64,000 bases of DNA from Albula goreensis (lineage: Eukaryota; Chordata; Actinopteri; Albuliformes; Albulidae). The stretch spans positions 8,288,884-8,352,883 of the forward strand of contig CM040753.1 in the NCBI GenBank assembly GCA_022829145.1. Direction: 5' to 3'. Positions 1 through 12,100 of the stretch are shown one piece after another (position 1 is the stretch's first letter; each line of letters starts with the position of its first letter). Both the position numbers and the translations under genes were made by a program. The notes beneath the pieces are model-generated. The model saw nothing but the letters and a program-made list of their open reading frames with translations. It did not search any database and had not been told where the DNA came from.

Positions 1-400
1 AGAGGATTGTTTCATGGTTTTTCGGGGCCTTATTAGCTTTTGGACCCACCCCATCTTAAACCTGGCTTTGTTGTCCCTCTCTCCCTGGGCCCATGTTCAG
101 AGCTCTCCCCGGCTCCTGCTCCTGCTGTACAGTAATGTGTGACACGCTGCACTTAACACTGGCTGGTAAATCAAACCCTGAGCCTTCCATCTCCAGAGGA
201 GCCCAAATTGCTGCCTGGCTCAGACCCCCCCTCAATAAATAGTGATATTGGGGTCTAGACCCTATTAGAAACAATAAAAACTAGAAGGTTTATAGTATCA
301 TTGAGAATTTGTTGCATTTTTGGTAAGATTTTTCTTTGTTTGATTCTTAAATGCAATCAAGACGTTTGGCTAAAGGGGACTGCTGGTGGCTTATTCTTTT
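1..400. other. Unique non-coding left edge
   Basis: Mixed-composition single-copy-looking sequence with short reading frames only. I see no splice-bounded exon, RNA gene or transposon end. It runs directly into the 48-bp tandem array at about 401. Confidence 0.6.
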
Positions 401-1282
401 AAGGCAGTGTTCCAGTGTGTGGATGGGCCCCACGGTCTACATCCTGTTAAGGCACTGTTCCAGTGTGTGGATGGGCCCCACGGTCTACATCCTGTTAAGG
501 CAGTGTTCCAGTGTGTGGATGGGCCCCACGGTCTACATCCTGTTAAGGCACTGTTCCAGTGTGTGGATGGGCCCCACGGTCTACATCCTGTTAAGGCACT
601 GTTCCAGTGTGTTGGATGGGCCATCCTGTTAAGGCACTGTTCCAGTGTGTGGTCTACATCCTGTTCCAAGGCACTGTTCCAGTGTGTGAATGGGCCTCAC
701 AGTCTGCATCCCGTTAAAACACTGTTCAAGTGTGTGGATGGGCCCCCTAGTCTATATCCTGTTAAGGCACTGTTCAAGTGTGTGGATGGGCCCCCTAGTC
801 TATATCATCCTGTTAAGGCACTGTTCCAGTGTGTGGATGGGCCCCAGGCACTGTTCAAGTGTGTGGATCTACATCCTGTTAAGGCAGTGTTCCAGTGTGT
901 GGATGGGCCCCCTAGTCTATATCCTGTTAAGGCACTGTTCAAGTGTGTGGATGGGCCCCCTAGTCTATATCCTGTTAATGGGCACTGTTCAAGTGTGTGG
1001 ATGGGCCCCCTAGTCTATATCCTGTTAAGGCACTGTTCAAGTGTGTGGATGGTCCCCCTAGTCTATATCCTGTTAAGGCACTGTTCAAGTGTGTGGATGG
1101 GCCCCCTAGTCTATATCCTGTTAAGGCACTGTTCCAGTGTGTGGATGGGCCCCATAGTCTATATCCTGTTAAGGCACTGTTCAAGTGTGTGGATGGGCCC
1201 CCTAGTCTATATCCTGTTAAGGCACTGTTCCAGTGTGTGGATGGGCCCCACAGTCTATATCCTGTTAAGACACTGCTAGCTC
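401..1282. repeat. 48-bp minisatellite, about 18 copies
   Basis: A tandem array with a 48-bp unit; the unit start AAGGCA falls at 401, 449, 497, 545 and 593, exactly 48 bp apart. The unit begins AAGGCACTGTTCCAGTGTGT and ends with TCCTGTT. Two subfamilies are visible: the left part mostly has CCACGGTCTACATCC, while the right part mostly has CCCTAGTCTATATCC and TTCAAG in place of TTCCAG. The middle (about 605-890) is scrambled by short insertions and deletions. Because 48 is a multiple of three, several frames stay open across the array and give spurious proteins of up to 297 residues made of 16-residue repeats. The left subfamily copies are almost identical, which suggests recent expansion or unequal exchange. 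Array length is therefore likely to vary between individuals (inference). Confidence 0.95.
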
Positions 1283-1317
1283 TGTAGACAAAGCCAGTGC
1301 TAAGAGGCAAGACACTC

Positions 1318-1321
<4 letters not shown>

Positions 1322-1370
<49 letters not shown>

Positions 1371-1387
1371 TGAGAGAGAGGGAGAGA
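1322..1387. repeat. (GA)n microsatellite
   Basis: Nearly pure GA dinucleotides from 1322 to about 1366, then an imperfect purine-rich tail broken by one T at 1371. It is a homopurine tract only about 40 bp from the end of the 48-bp minisatellite. Confidence 0.95.
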
Positions 1388-4300
1388 TGTCATCATGGAT
1401 GATTGAAGTTATCATGCTTATTTCCATGTCACAGACTGCCAGCTTTAATGAATGTGACAAAGACGTTTGCTGAGCACACGTGCCAAATGGGAAGCTGAAG
1501 TCGCTGGGTTGAGGGGGTGTGGGGGGGATTGGGTTGGGGAGGGGGAGGGAGCAGTGACATCTGCACGGGGTCAGAAGTGAGCAGGGATACGTGCAGGCAG
1601 CAGAGCTCCGTTAGAACAGAACAGAGTGCTCTGTGTTGCTGCACCTGTGCAGGCCATCCTGGTAACGAGGGTTAATCAACAGGTTAATGTAATGATGGGG
1701 GCTCTCTTTCCGCGACAGCTGTGGGTGATATAGCAAAGAAAACATTCGCACATGCAACTCATTTCGGGGGAGGGTTGTAACCAACCAGGGGGAACTTGCG
1801 GTTGATATCTATGTAGCTATCTAGGCGTGTTTTCTTTAAGCATGCAGTGCCCCTTGACAGAAAGGCAATGGTGAGAAGTCTCCCTGAATTAAAACAGGCT
1901 TACTGTGCAGGATGGATGATGTTTGAATTCACTTTCTGAAATGACGTGGGCATGGACATAGCCTGTTCAAAGAAAGCCTGTTCCCCTCCTGTTCCGCTCC
2001 GTCCCTCCCTGATTTTGTGGAGTTGGGCACGTGTGACCGAGTTGTAATCAAAAAGCCAGAACATTTTTATTATTAACATTTCCTCATGAGCTGAGCTCCT
2101 TCTCATTGTCATGATCTTTGGTATGCATTCAGGGGTGGAACACTTTTTGCTTCCTATTTTTTTCCCTACACAGTTCTTCAGAATTTTGCATAACAGGCAA
2201 TTTAAGAATGCAGTTTGCAGATGAAACCATTTAACCCTGAAGATCAAAATAGACTACTCTTGGGTATCTGAAATTTCTTAAGTGGCATTTGCCTAAAAAT
2301 GTAAGCATGTGTTTTCAAATCCATCCACAACTACACAATATCCCACAGACATCTTTTTCCAAGTGAGAGTTGAAGTCACTACAATTGCACTAGTAAAGCA
2401 GTGACTAAGGTAACCCGCGAGTGAATATCAGTGAAAAGGAGTATTCTTACAGAGGTGACACGTTTATTAATTTACATTCATTAACTCCCCTGAAAGAGAC
2501 TCTGACACAGCTCAGTGAGGTCAGTCCACTGGCTCCATCCATGACGCTTTCTAACACTTTCACCTGATGATGCTCTGTTGAAAATCTCTGAAGCTAAAGC
2601 CTCCTAAATTGCCACCAGTGTACTCGAATATTCAAATTCATATTTGCCATATTACACATGTATTATTGTCCTTGCTTCAGTCAGATTATATTTCACATAC
2701 AGTTATTTCCAAATACACTCTGCATTCAGCACTGGTTTTGGGCAAAAAACACTAAATATAGGAGAAGCACATGATGATTAAATGAAAAATAAAAATAAAT
2801 AAAAAGAAGGAAATAATAACAGAGTCGATTAAAATAGCATTGGAAAATATATGCTGAGGAAACATTATCCTTTGCACCAGAACAAGCATATAATTTTAAA
2901 GAGGAGCTTCAAATGTTCTGAAAGTACAGTAATTATAGATTTTAAATGGGCAGAGTAAACTGAAATAATAAAACTCCACCTTGGCCTGTCTAGAGTCTGC
3001 TCTCATTCGAGAGAAAAAAGTGTCTTTGGACAAAAAATGCACACCACCCACATTTTTTTGTCTTAAAGTGAAATTACATTTGCAGATTTTCTCTGTATTC
3101 TCTACTATAGTGATGCAACACCCAGTCCTTGTTGACACTGGAAAATAAATGCTTTTTTTTTCCTAAATATGATTTGAAATTTTAATTTTCTTCACATGCA
3201 TCTATGTGAATGATCAGACCAAGAGGACAACATACAATTAACTATTCATGCCGCATATAGGTAATTAAAATCTCAACAACTATTCAGGTAATACACTGTA
3301 TGGCACAGTTACAATGATACAGTAATGTTCACTGAGAGTGGCGTATTTATATTTATAATTATAATAGAGTCTATTTGGCATAATTATTCTCTATGTATTA
3401 TATTAAGCCGACAAAGTGATTGCCTTCCAGGGTAGCAATGTTGAACTGATGAGAAGGAACATGTATTCTTTCGGCCAACTGGTTTTTGTTCAGTTTCCAA
3501 TTTCCACTGTTTCCAGTCAAGCTATTTTAAGTCTGCATTTTTTCCAAGAATGCAAGTAGTTATTTTGTCCCATAATTTACTTGGTTGCATGTAGAAAATT
3601 GATTTCATGACTTATATTTGTGGAAAAAAAAGCACAACTCTGTGTTAACTGCGTGGGTTCTGGTGACTCTGGGGATAGATGGAGTGCTGTAGATTTGGGA
3701 TATGGTCTGTCATTCCCACTGTAGTGGCACAGCCATTTCACATCAGACTCCATGACATATTTATACAAGCCAGACCCATTACTGTCACATCAGTGCTGAT
3801 GCAACGGTGATTCAGGGCTGTGCCCGTGGGAGCATGTAGGGCTGTATTTTCACTATATATCTCAGGATTAACATTATAAATAATCATTAATATAATCATA
3901 AATATTTGCGCATGGCTTGATTAACCCTAGACATGTTTGCTGGTTGTCATCTGCACTAGATTTGTGCTGGCAAGGTCGATCTGCGCAACAGAATTTTCAC
4001 TGCGGAGGTTTGGCCTCCTGGTAGTTTGATTTGTGATTGAAGCTGCAGATTTGCTGAAAAGACTCAATATTTCCGTTTATTTATCGCATGAGGTGTCATT
4101 TAATGGATTTTTGATTGTTTTAATTGTTTTAGTCTTAAAAGCTGCATATGTCAGCGCTTTTTTGTTTTTATATCTTCTACACAAAGATGTGTAAGAACTT
4201 CCGATGTGGTAAGAACTTCTGGCAGCTGGTAAACAGGTATGCCCAGAGCACACCTGAATTCTCCCAGTTTTTCACCTGTTGACAGACAGGGCTCCACAAT

Positions 4301-6203
4301 GGTTGGCACAGGAGTTACCAAGGCGTGTACACCAAGAGTGTACCCAGGCTGTGGAGGTTGGGCTCTGTTAAGTACATGGAACACAAAGGTGGGTGCGGAT
4401 GTCAAAATAGAAACCTTCATCCTACAAAGATGTATTTTATCTGATGTTTGGTCAGTGGACTATAGTGCAGCTGAAAGACTGGGGATTCCAGGAATGAACT
4501 CATAGAGAATACCTTACAGAGACCATGCGTCTGTCTCTTACGTAACCAAACTCTGTCTCATCTGTCAGTGAACTGTATTCATTTAACAGAGAACCAGTGG
4601 GCTTCCATTAATGCTCACAATGTATTTAAACAAGTAAAACAAGATGACTGTAAATCAGTAATACTGTAAGTGCTACTTGGATTAATACTGTATACAATAT
4701 ACTCAAAATATTAAAACAATTGTGATTTATGATTTGAATTTCTACTTCAATTTACCATTGCAATATGTTGCAAATGAAATTATAAAAGTTTTGTAAATGA
4801 TGAAGAAAATGAAAATATTTCACATTCATGTAGATCCATTTCAGGATGACATGGCTCAGGCCACAGGCAAAGGCCGGCTGACTGACAGATTTCTGTCCTT
4901 GTGTAGCAGGAAACCACAGAATTTCAAATGACCAGTTTAATATGTTTACACACTTATTTATTGATTAATTCATTCTTAATGCTCACTGGCAGAACCTCCA
5001 TAAGCAAGCAGTGTAACACCACAGTGGCAACCAGTATTATCTATCACCACAAAAATGAAGTTATTTGACAGTGCCTGTAAAAAATCTACTTCAGTTTTAA
5101 CAGACTCCCTGTAACAAATGATTTATTGACTCTCAGAGATGAGAAGAATTCAGACCACATAAAGTACAGTGAATACCTTCAAAGACATTGTGTTCATATA
5201 ACTGCCTTGACAGGGAGTTGTGTGAAAATGCAAGACAAAAAAAAAAATCATAAACAAGATAGTTCTCGCACAGATTTTACTACAGTGAGCATAACGTTAC
5301 CTTCAGAAACGAGTATGTTTGATCATTGCCTGTGACATGATAGCATGTCTTAGATGATTTCACTTTGTCTGGATTCTATCACAGCCATGCACATGAATGC
5401 TCAAGTTATTTATCCTCATGGTCATATTTTCTCATTATACTATATCATGCATGTAATGTGACAAAATATCACATCATATTTTGTGACATTCCTCTGTGAA
5501 TGGCCAGTGTTGCCCTGGAGGTAGCTGGGTCAGAAACTCAAACCCAGGCCGATAAGGAAGAAGGTAGGCACACTCTCCTCAGATATGGGTCTTTCCACCT
5601 TTCTCCTTTCCTAAATGTACCTTTCCTTAGCGCTAGTCCCTGGTAGACCATTCCCTAATAGCGGATGAATGTGGAAGGTTGGTGACCATAACAGCTCTGA
5701 GCTTGAGAGCGTTCACATTAAACAAAGGAACTAAAGAATGCAAAAGGGCTGGTTGACTACTGTATATTTTTTTCATTTGCAACTCTTATCTGCAATGGGT
5801 TAAGGAAAGCTGCACAGAAAAAGTATCCCACACAACACCTTCCTAGCACATAATGTGCACCCTGAAAAGACTCTGCCAAATCCACTGATTACTATAATAG
5901 ATCTGCATGATGACACTCATTATTTTGGGTCCATGGACTACAGTAATGATCCAAAGCTCTCCCCCAACTAAAATAAGCTCAGGCAGATACTTTTCCACCA
6001 CCACGGCCTCTGAAGTGCTTTTTTTTCCCAAGCCCTTTTTGCAGGATCACACTGACAGCTGGTTAAAATGAAAAATGTGATGGAAATGTGTCTGCTGTTA
6101 TTATTGAGAATAGATACAGGCTTGTGTATTGTTTAAATTATATAATATATATTGTATAAATTGTGCCAATTTCTGTGTTTATCAATCTTTTCTCAAAGCA
6201 GTA
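1388..6203. other. Unique non-coding AT-rich stretch
   Basis: About 4.8 kb with no supported gene. It contains one quadruplex-prone G-run block (listed separately), scattered A and T homopolymers, and AT-rich patches such as 2770-2830. The frames at 4151-4505 overlap on both strands and match nothing I recognise. Around 5500-5580 the minus strand has a weak B-box-like GGTTTGAGTTTC, not enough to call a SINE. Confidence 0.6.
1513..1549 (+). other. G-quadruplex candidate
   Basis: The plus strand has successive G-runs of 5, 7, 3, 4, 5 and 3 separated by loops of 1-3 bases. This exceeds the usual four runs of three guanines needed for a quadruplex. Structure formation is inferred from the pattern only. 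Confidence 0.6.
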
Positions 6204-6205
6204 TA

Positions 6206-6545
6206 CAGGGGGTCCTCGACTTAAGAAACGAGTTCCGTTCCTACGACTTGTCGTGAGCTGATTTTCGACGTAAATTGGAATTTATACCTACATTATATTT
6301 AAATTAACACCTTAAGTCACTCACACTGTACACACAACACATGAAGGACATATAAAATACAGTAATTAAATGAAACATTAATAAAAAAAAAAAACAGAGA
6401 ACAATTTCTTATCTTTATTTCTGTGGTCGTATTTACGAACCAAACCGCTTAGTTCGAAAATAGGTTTTTTTAAGTAATTTATGGAAGTGCGTCGTAACCA
6501 CAAAACCATCGTAACTCGAGACCTTCGTAACCCGAGGACCTCCTG
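6206..6545. mobile_element. 340-bp MITE, pogo/Tigger-like (Tc1/mariner superfamily)
   Basis: The left end begins CAGGGGGTCCTCG and the right end, read on the other strand, begins CAGGAGGTCCTCG, so the first 13 bases match at 12 positions; weaker inverted similarity continues inward (ACTTAAG against GGTTACG). A TA dinucleotide flanks each end (6204-6205 and 6546-6547), which fits TA target duplication. TA plus a CAGG-type terminus is typical of pogo/Tigger elements, so I infer that family. The interior is short, has an A-run near 6385, contains several CpG and TCG words unlike the flanks, and encodes no transposase, so it is non-autonomous. The ends are well kept, suggesting a moderately young copy. 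It could instead belong to another TA-targeting family. Confidence 0.8.
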
Positions 6546-6547
6546 TA

Positions 6548-8703
6548 TTCATACATTGATGTATATGGGTGCCGTAACGAAAGACAGTTAGCCACCAAAA
6601 CATTTATAAAGAAGAGCTTATCATCTTAGGACAGTTACATATTTCATTTCTCTGATATATATATCAGATTTATTACTTGTCATTGTGTATTAAAGAAATG
6701 ATGGGGTGTATTTGCAAAGCTCCATCCTTGGTAAACGAGGATGTGATGTGAAAATCATGGTAAAATCAAAGGGGCAGAATGGTGTGCAAATTCGGTTTAT
6801 TTTGCTGGTCCTATCAAGATCACTCAGGCTGTAATAAATCCAGACTGAAAGAGAGGGCTGGCCAGTCATCTGCACACTGCAGCCGCTACCACTTAATGAA
6901 AGATCACCTGCATTAGCCAGTGCATGCAGTTTAAAGACTGCATTAACTTCATCTACATTTCCTAAATGGCAGCTAATTCAATTTTATACAAATGGCTCAA
7001 GGGACACAAAAAGCAGGACATGCTTGACAAAAATTGAACAAAAAGATCTTTTTTTACAAAGCAATATGGCTTTCTTCTCCCCTGCCCTGTCAGTTTTAAT
7101 GTTATTAGCCAGTGTGCATTCTCAGCTAAAAACTAATGGCTGGTCTGGAGATTTTTTTTATTTTTTTTTTTCCCCAAAGCAAGTCTACATCAGGGTGCAG
7201 TTTACCAGTTTTGACTCACACACATATACATGCACACACATGCAAACTCATAAGGAGCTAAAGTGACTTAATACATGCAGTATATAGTTTTACAACACAA
7301 CATGTGATGAGAGTTTGAGAGTAAAAAAGGTCTGACTTTGATTGTTTTGACAAAGTCAGGGCCTAGCATTCTAAAGAGGATCAGTATCTCAGACAACTAC
7401 AGACATTAATCTGTGAATTGATATCTATCTACAGTACATTATCACCGATACCTATCTACATTATTGGTATCTATCTGCATGCTCAAAACATTCCTGAATG
7501 ATCATTCATGTTAAATTAATAAGTAATGTGTCTAATCTGCTATTTGGATCATTTCTGTCTGAGCGTTATTAAATTTGATACTGAAGACACAGCGGCCAGG
7601 AAATTTGTATCTGACATGCCTATAATGATTTTATATGACACGATGTGTTTAAGTTAATACATTTCTTTATTTAAACTGGAAAATGTTCAATTAATTTTAT
7701 TATATTACAATGAAATAAAAGCTTAACCAAAAAGTCAGCTGATGTCTTTGAAATATTTCTGTTAGCTGGGAAGGCATGGTTTTGCATTTACATACATTTA
7801 AAAACTGCTGATATATCTGCAAGCGTAACACTGTACGCAGGATACATATGAAAATGGCCGTGGTTAACATATTGCCTTCCAACTAAGTTACAAGGATTCT
7901 CATGCTGAGAGTTGAGCACGTGGATTGAATACAGATTGACTTAAAGCTGATCCACAGCTTCCATGTTTGTGGCACTGATGAGGTTAGTAATGTCATGCAG
8001 ACACTTAAATAACTCAGAGTGCTATATGGTGTTCCACTTTCACTCTGCAGTAAATCAAAACACATTCTGTATGTGAAAACAAATTGTTGATTGAGGGGTT
8101 TTACCTAGCATAGATGTAGCCACGCTAAAAAGTTGTTGATGAAATGATACATATGATACATTATTGAAGGCAATATGTATAGCGCATTATATGACTGATG
8201 CTAAATTATGAACATATGTAATTTATAACATGTTTATTGTCCCTCTCATCCATACACTTACAAGAGACTTGATGGACTAGTTTTAATTGGTTTTCTTGCA
8301 GGAATGACACATGCTATGCAGGTGTAGCTGGTTGAACACTTGTTCTGCATGCCCTGCACCCTTCCTGGCACACAACCTGTTGGTGTAAAGGTCATTACTG
8401 ACATGGCTGTGATTTAGAATAAGCAAGTTAAGCCCATAATTTAGCTGACTAGGAAGGCTGACATAACACCGCACAGCTGTGAAAGCTGTGTGCAGCCCTT
8501 GCTTTTTCTTGCGTTGCCTGTTTCCTTGAATGCTACGGGAACCTGAGAAGACTTGTTGCATTTCACCACAAGCTGCAGTGGCTATATTCAGATTGATGGC
8601 TCGCTGGGACTACAGCTCTCGGGAACTGGCAAGGGAATACCCCTTAATGCAGATACCAGATTTTTGGCCCCATGTCTTCAAAGTTATGTCAACAGATCTC
8701 ATC

Positions 8704-8706
<3 letters not shown>
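6548..8706. other. Unique non-coding AT-rich stretch
   Basis: About 2.2 kb without a supported gene. At 7418-7478 there are three loose copies of TATCTATCTACA-like sequence, a decayed short tandem. A (TG/CA)-rich patch lies near 7218-7245. Nothing else stands out. Confidence 0.6.

Positions 8707-8747
<41 letters not shown>
8707..8747. repeat. (GA)n microsatellite
   Basis: Uninterrupted GA dinucleotides, about 20 copies. It is the first of three simple repeats packed into about 450 bp. Confidence 0.97.
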
Positions 8748-8748
<1 letters not shown>

Positions 8749-8797
8749 AGTCCACATATGCACACGGAAAACAATGCCTGTGCACACACAAGTGCAT

Positions 8798-8905
<108 letters not shown>

Positions 8906-9043
8906 TCTGACTGCACTGTCAGGCCATTCTCAGGCAATGCATTTAGCATATGGCTAATTTACAGCTTAGGGAGGGTGGCAAGAGAACTACTTCTTCATGG
9001 CAATGCACTGTGATTGATTGGCCTGGCGGACATCCAGACAAAT

Positions 9044-9052
9044 AAAGGGAAG

Positions 9053-9099
<47 letters not shown>

Positions 9100-9148
9100 G
9101 GGGAGAGGGAAGGGGAGAAAAGAGAGAGAAAGAGGGAGGGAGAGAGAG
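9044..9148. repeat. Homopurine GA-rich tract, H-DNA candidate
   Basis: 105 bases of purine interrupted by a single T at 9096. It comprises a (GA)n core at about 9055-9095 and a less regular GGGA/GAAA part to the right. Long homopurine tracts with mirror symmetry can form intramolecular triplex DNA; that is inference from composition. Confidence 0.9.
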
Positions 9149-9149
9149 C

Positions 9150-12100
9150 AAGAGAGCACATTCCTTTAGGCAGTTCTGGTCTGCCAGATGATTGTTAAAA
9201 TATAGCCCACCTGAGACTGCCCTTCATAAATGAAACGCGTTTACAAGGATCATCTATCATGCTTTCAAACAGAAGCTTATTTTTTCCCCACGGTTTCCGA
9301 GGGTCCGCAGTCCAGCCTTGGAATGCTTGGAGACATGGACTGAAGAGATAAAGCCATTTCTATGTTTTCAGTCTTAGGAGCAGTGCCTTACAATGCAATA
9401 TTTCTGATAAGCACAAGGACACAATAACAATAACACAGCTCCATTTCTTCTCTCGCCTTTTACAATGTGTGATATTCAATCACATAGCTGTGGTACGTTG
9501 CCCTTCCCTTCAGTGTCACATTTTTTTCTGTGCTTATGCTGCAAATCCACTGGAATTTAGTGGTCACTAGAACTGATGAAAAGTACTTCATTTGAAAAAG
9601 GACAGTTCACTTAGGGAACTTGGTATACAGTTCCTGGTACATGAAAGTTTACACTATAACTGGGTGGGATGTTTGATGCATAAATGAAAGCATCACCTCT
9701 CATTTCTACACAGATGACTGGTCTGTTACATGTTTTTTCTGAACAGCAAAACATCTCTAATGTAAATTATAGTTCAATTTCCATTCACTGTTCATTCACC
9801 ATAAGCAATCCTTCTGAGGAATATTTTATTCCCTTTTTTTCCTGTTAGTGGAAGGAAAAACTATGAGCCAAACCTAGACCTGTGCTCAAGTACATTTACT
9901 GTGTCTTAGTTTACTTAGTCTGTCACTCTCACAATGATGAGGTGAACCCAGGTCTGGATTTGGTACATACAGGTCTCAGTCTACCTGCGGCATCTCTCAC
10001 TCGAGAATACTCCACTTGGCATAGTGCGCTTGTCCCGATACCGCAGGATAGCAGTGTCAAACTCTGACTTTCATTAAGGGGGCCTCGAGTATGCTGGGTC
10101 ATACTCCAGTGTCTTTATTACGTTATTAGTTCCATCAATTGCTAAACTAATCCTGTTGTTTGGCACCAAACCGTTATAATATGAAATTAGTTATTTGTTG
10201 TTTATATTCTGTGCTTCACCACAGTTACCTGAATATGGCGGAAAGGCTGAATCTAACCACGTTGAACATAATTAATTGGTTAGAATGAAAACCAGCATGC
10301 ACACAGAGTTTGAGAACACTGAGACCACTGCTGCGGGGGGGATGTTGGGGCGGGGGAATGGGATGTCCCCTCACAGCAAGCAGGCATCATGTGCCATGTG
10401 CCAGCAGCCATATCACTCTGGCCTCAGTCATGTCGCTCTGCTGGAGCCAGGCAGCTGCAGCACTGGGATAGTACAATTTTAAATGCCAGTTTAATCATTT
10501 AAATACTCAGAGAATTTAACACTTTTAGAGACTGAATACCATACAGTTACATAGGCCTACTATTTCATAAAATGAACCAAAGTAAAATTTTAATGAAGAC
10601 CTTATAATTACATGTGTGGGGAAGTATGGGTTTAGGTGACACACAACTAAGTATTGTTTCCCACCCTCCCAGCATCAATGGACTCCTCAGCTGGGTTTTG
10701 TGATGACAGCAGAGATACTCGGTGGGACAGCCCTGCATAAGGATAGGGGAGTGGAATCCTGAGCATCACAGTGACTCTCACTCACTCACTCACTGTCCAA
10801 GTAAGGCGATCCTAAAAAAAGAAAAAAAAATGTTTACCTAATTTCACCACTGGATTGTGGAAAGGCAAGTGAACTACATCAGCAGTCCACAGCAACTGGA
10901 CTTGAGCATTTTATATTGCAATAAGATACTGCACTTTCACCCTATTCCCCCGCTGCCATCTGCTCTTCTCCTTCTGTCTCTCTTCCCAGGCGGAGGTTTC
11001 CCCGTCCGTCTCTCTTGGCCTCTCCACAGCAGGTACACCACTGACAGACGTAAGACAAAACATGCCAGGACACACACAAAACCAATAAAAAGAGGAAAAA
11101 AAGACAGAGCACAGCTGAAGTGCAGTCTGCTGTTCCTGGCTCTCTTCCCTGATTCTTTCCCCACAGCGATGCATAAATACAGGTGCTAATCCATCACCGC
11201 TCATGGGTGCATCCCATCAGCCCCTTCTCCCTTTCTCACGTGCCAGGACAACCAATTAGTGCTCTCCCACACAAACCACACACATGTATATAATGGAGAC
11301 GAAGGGGGTACACAAAATAATGGAAACATCACATGAATTGGAAAAAAAAACACTTCTTTTTTTGAAAGACATTTAAAAGTTGTCATTTAAATTGTCAACT
11401 TCTAAAGCATCATTGCAGCTGTTATAGATTTTAGAAGAGGTTAAATAGCTGCTGCGCAAGCTGCAGGTGCATTCCTTAGACAGAACGATTACATGAGCAG
11501 AGAGTAAAAAAAATATTTCATGTGTCAATTGGAACTGTGTTGAAAATAACGACAGTGTACAACACAGAAAAACCCAGGGAAGCATCAGGGAAGAAGATAA
11601 AGGGCTCATTGTAATTTACTAGAAGACACATATTAAATGCTACAAAAACCACAAAACAATAGCTCCATAAATTACCACAGGACTAACTTTATACTTATGG
11701 CACTCATACCTAGCAAACCCTGTAAGCTGTGCACTTCACATAGCTGCCTTTTAGAGACTGCTTATAACCAAGACTAATTTGCAATAATTTATAATCTGGT
11801 TTAACAAGCACAAAATTCTGAAATGACAGTAAAGCTCAACAGCTCTTCACTTGGCAAATGCACAGACAAGGCAAACACTGATGTGAGACCTGCAATGATA
11901 ATGCACTTATATTGGTCCAACGTACTTCACACAACATGCACACTCCTGTCTTTTGACACCCCCTAACTCAAACTTTATAACAAACTTTTATTAGGTTAAT
12001 TTCCTGACTTCGAGAGAAGTGGGTTATGTAACTTATGTAACACTTTCATTGATCTGAACTGTTTGTGCAGTGTAATCAAGAAATGCAAGGTTTCATTAGT

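Noticed and set aside
386-1279. 297-codon open frame with 16-residue repeats
   Set aside because: It is the translation of the 48-bp minisatellite, open only because the period is a multiple of three. Other frames and the minus strand are open too, and there is no gene context.
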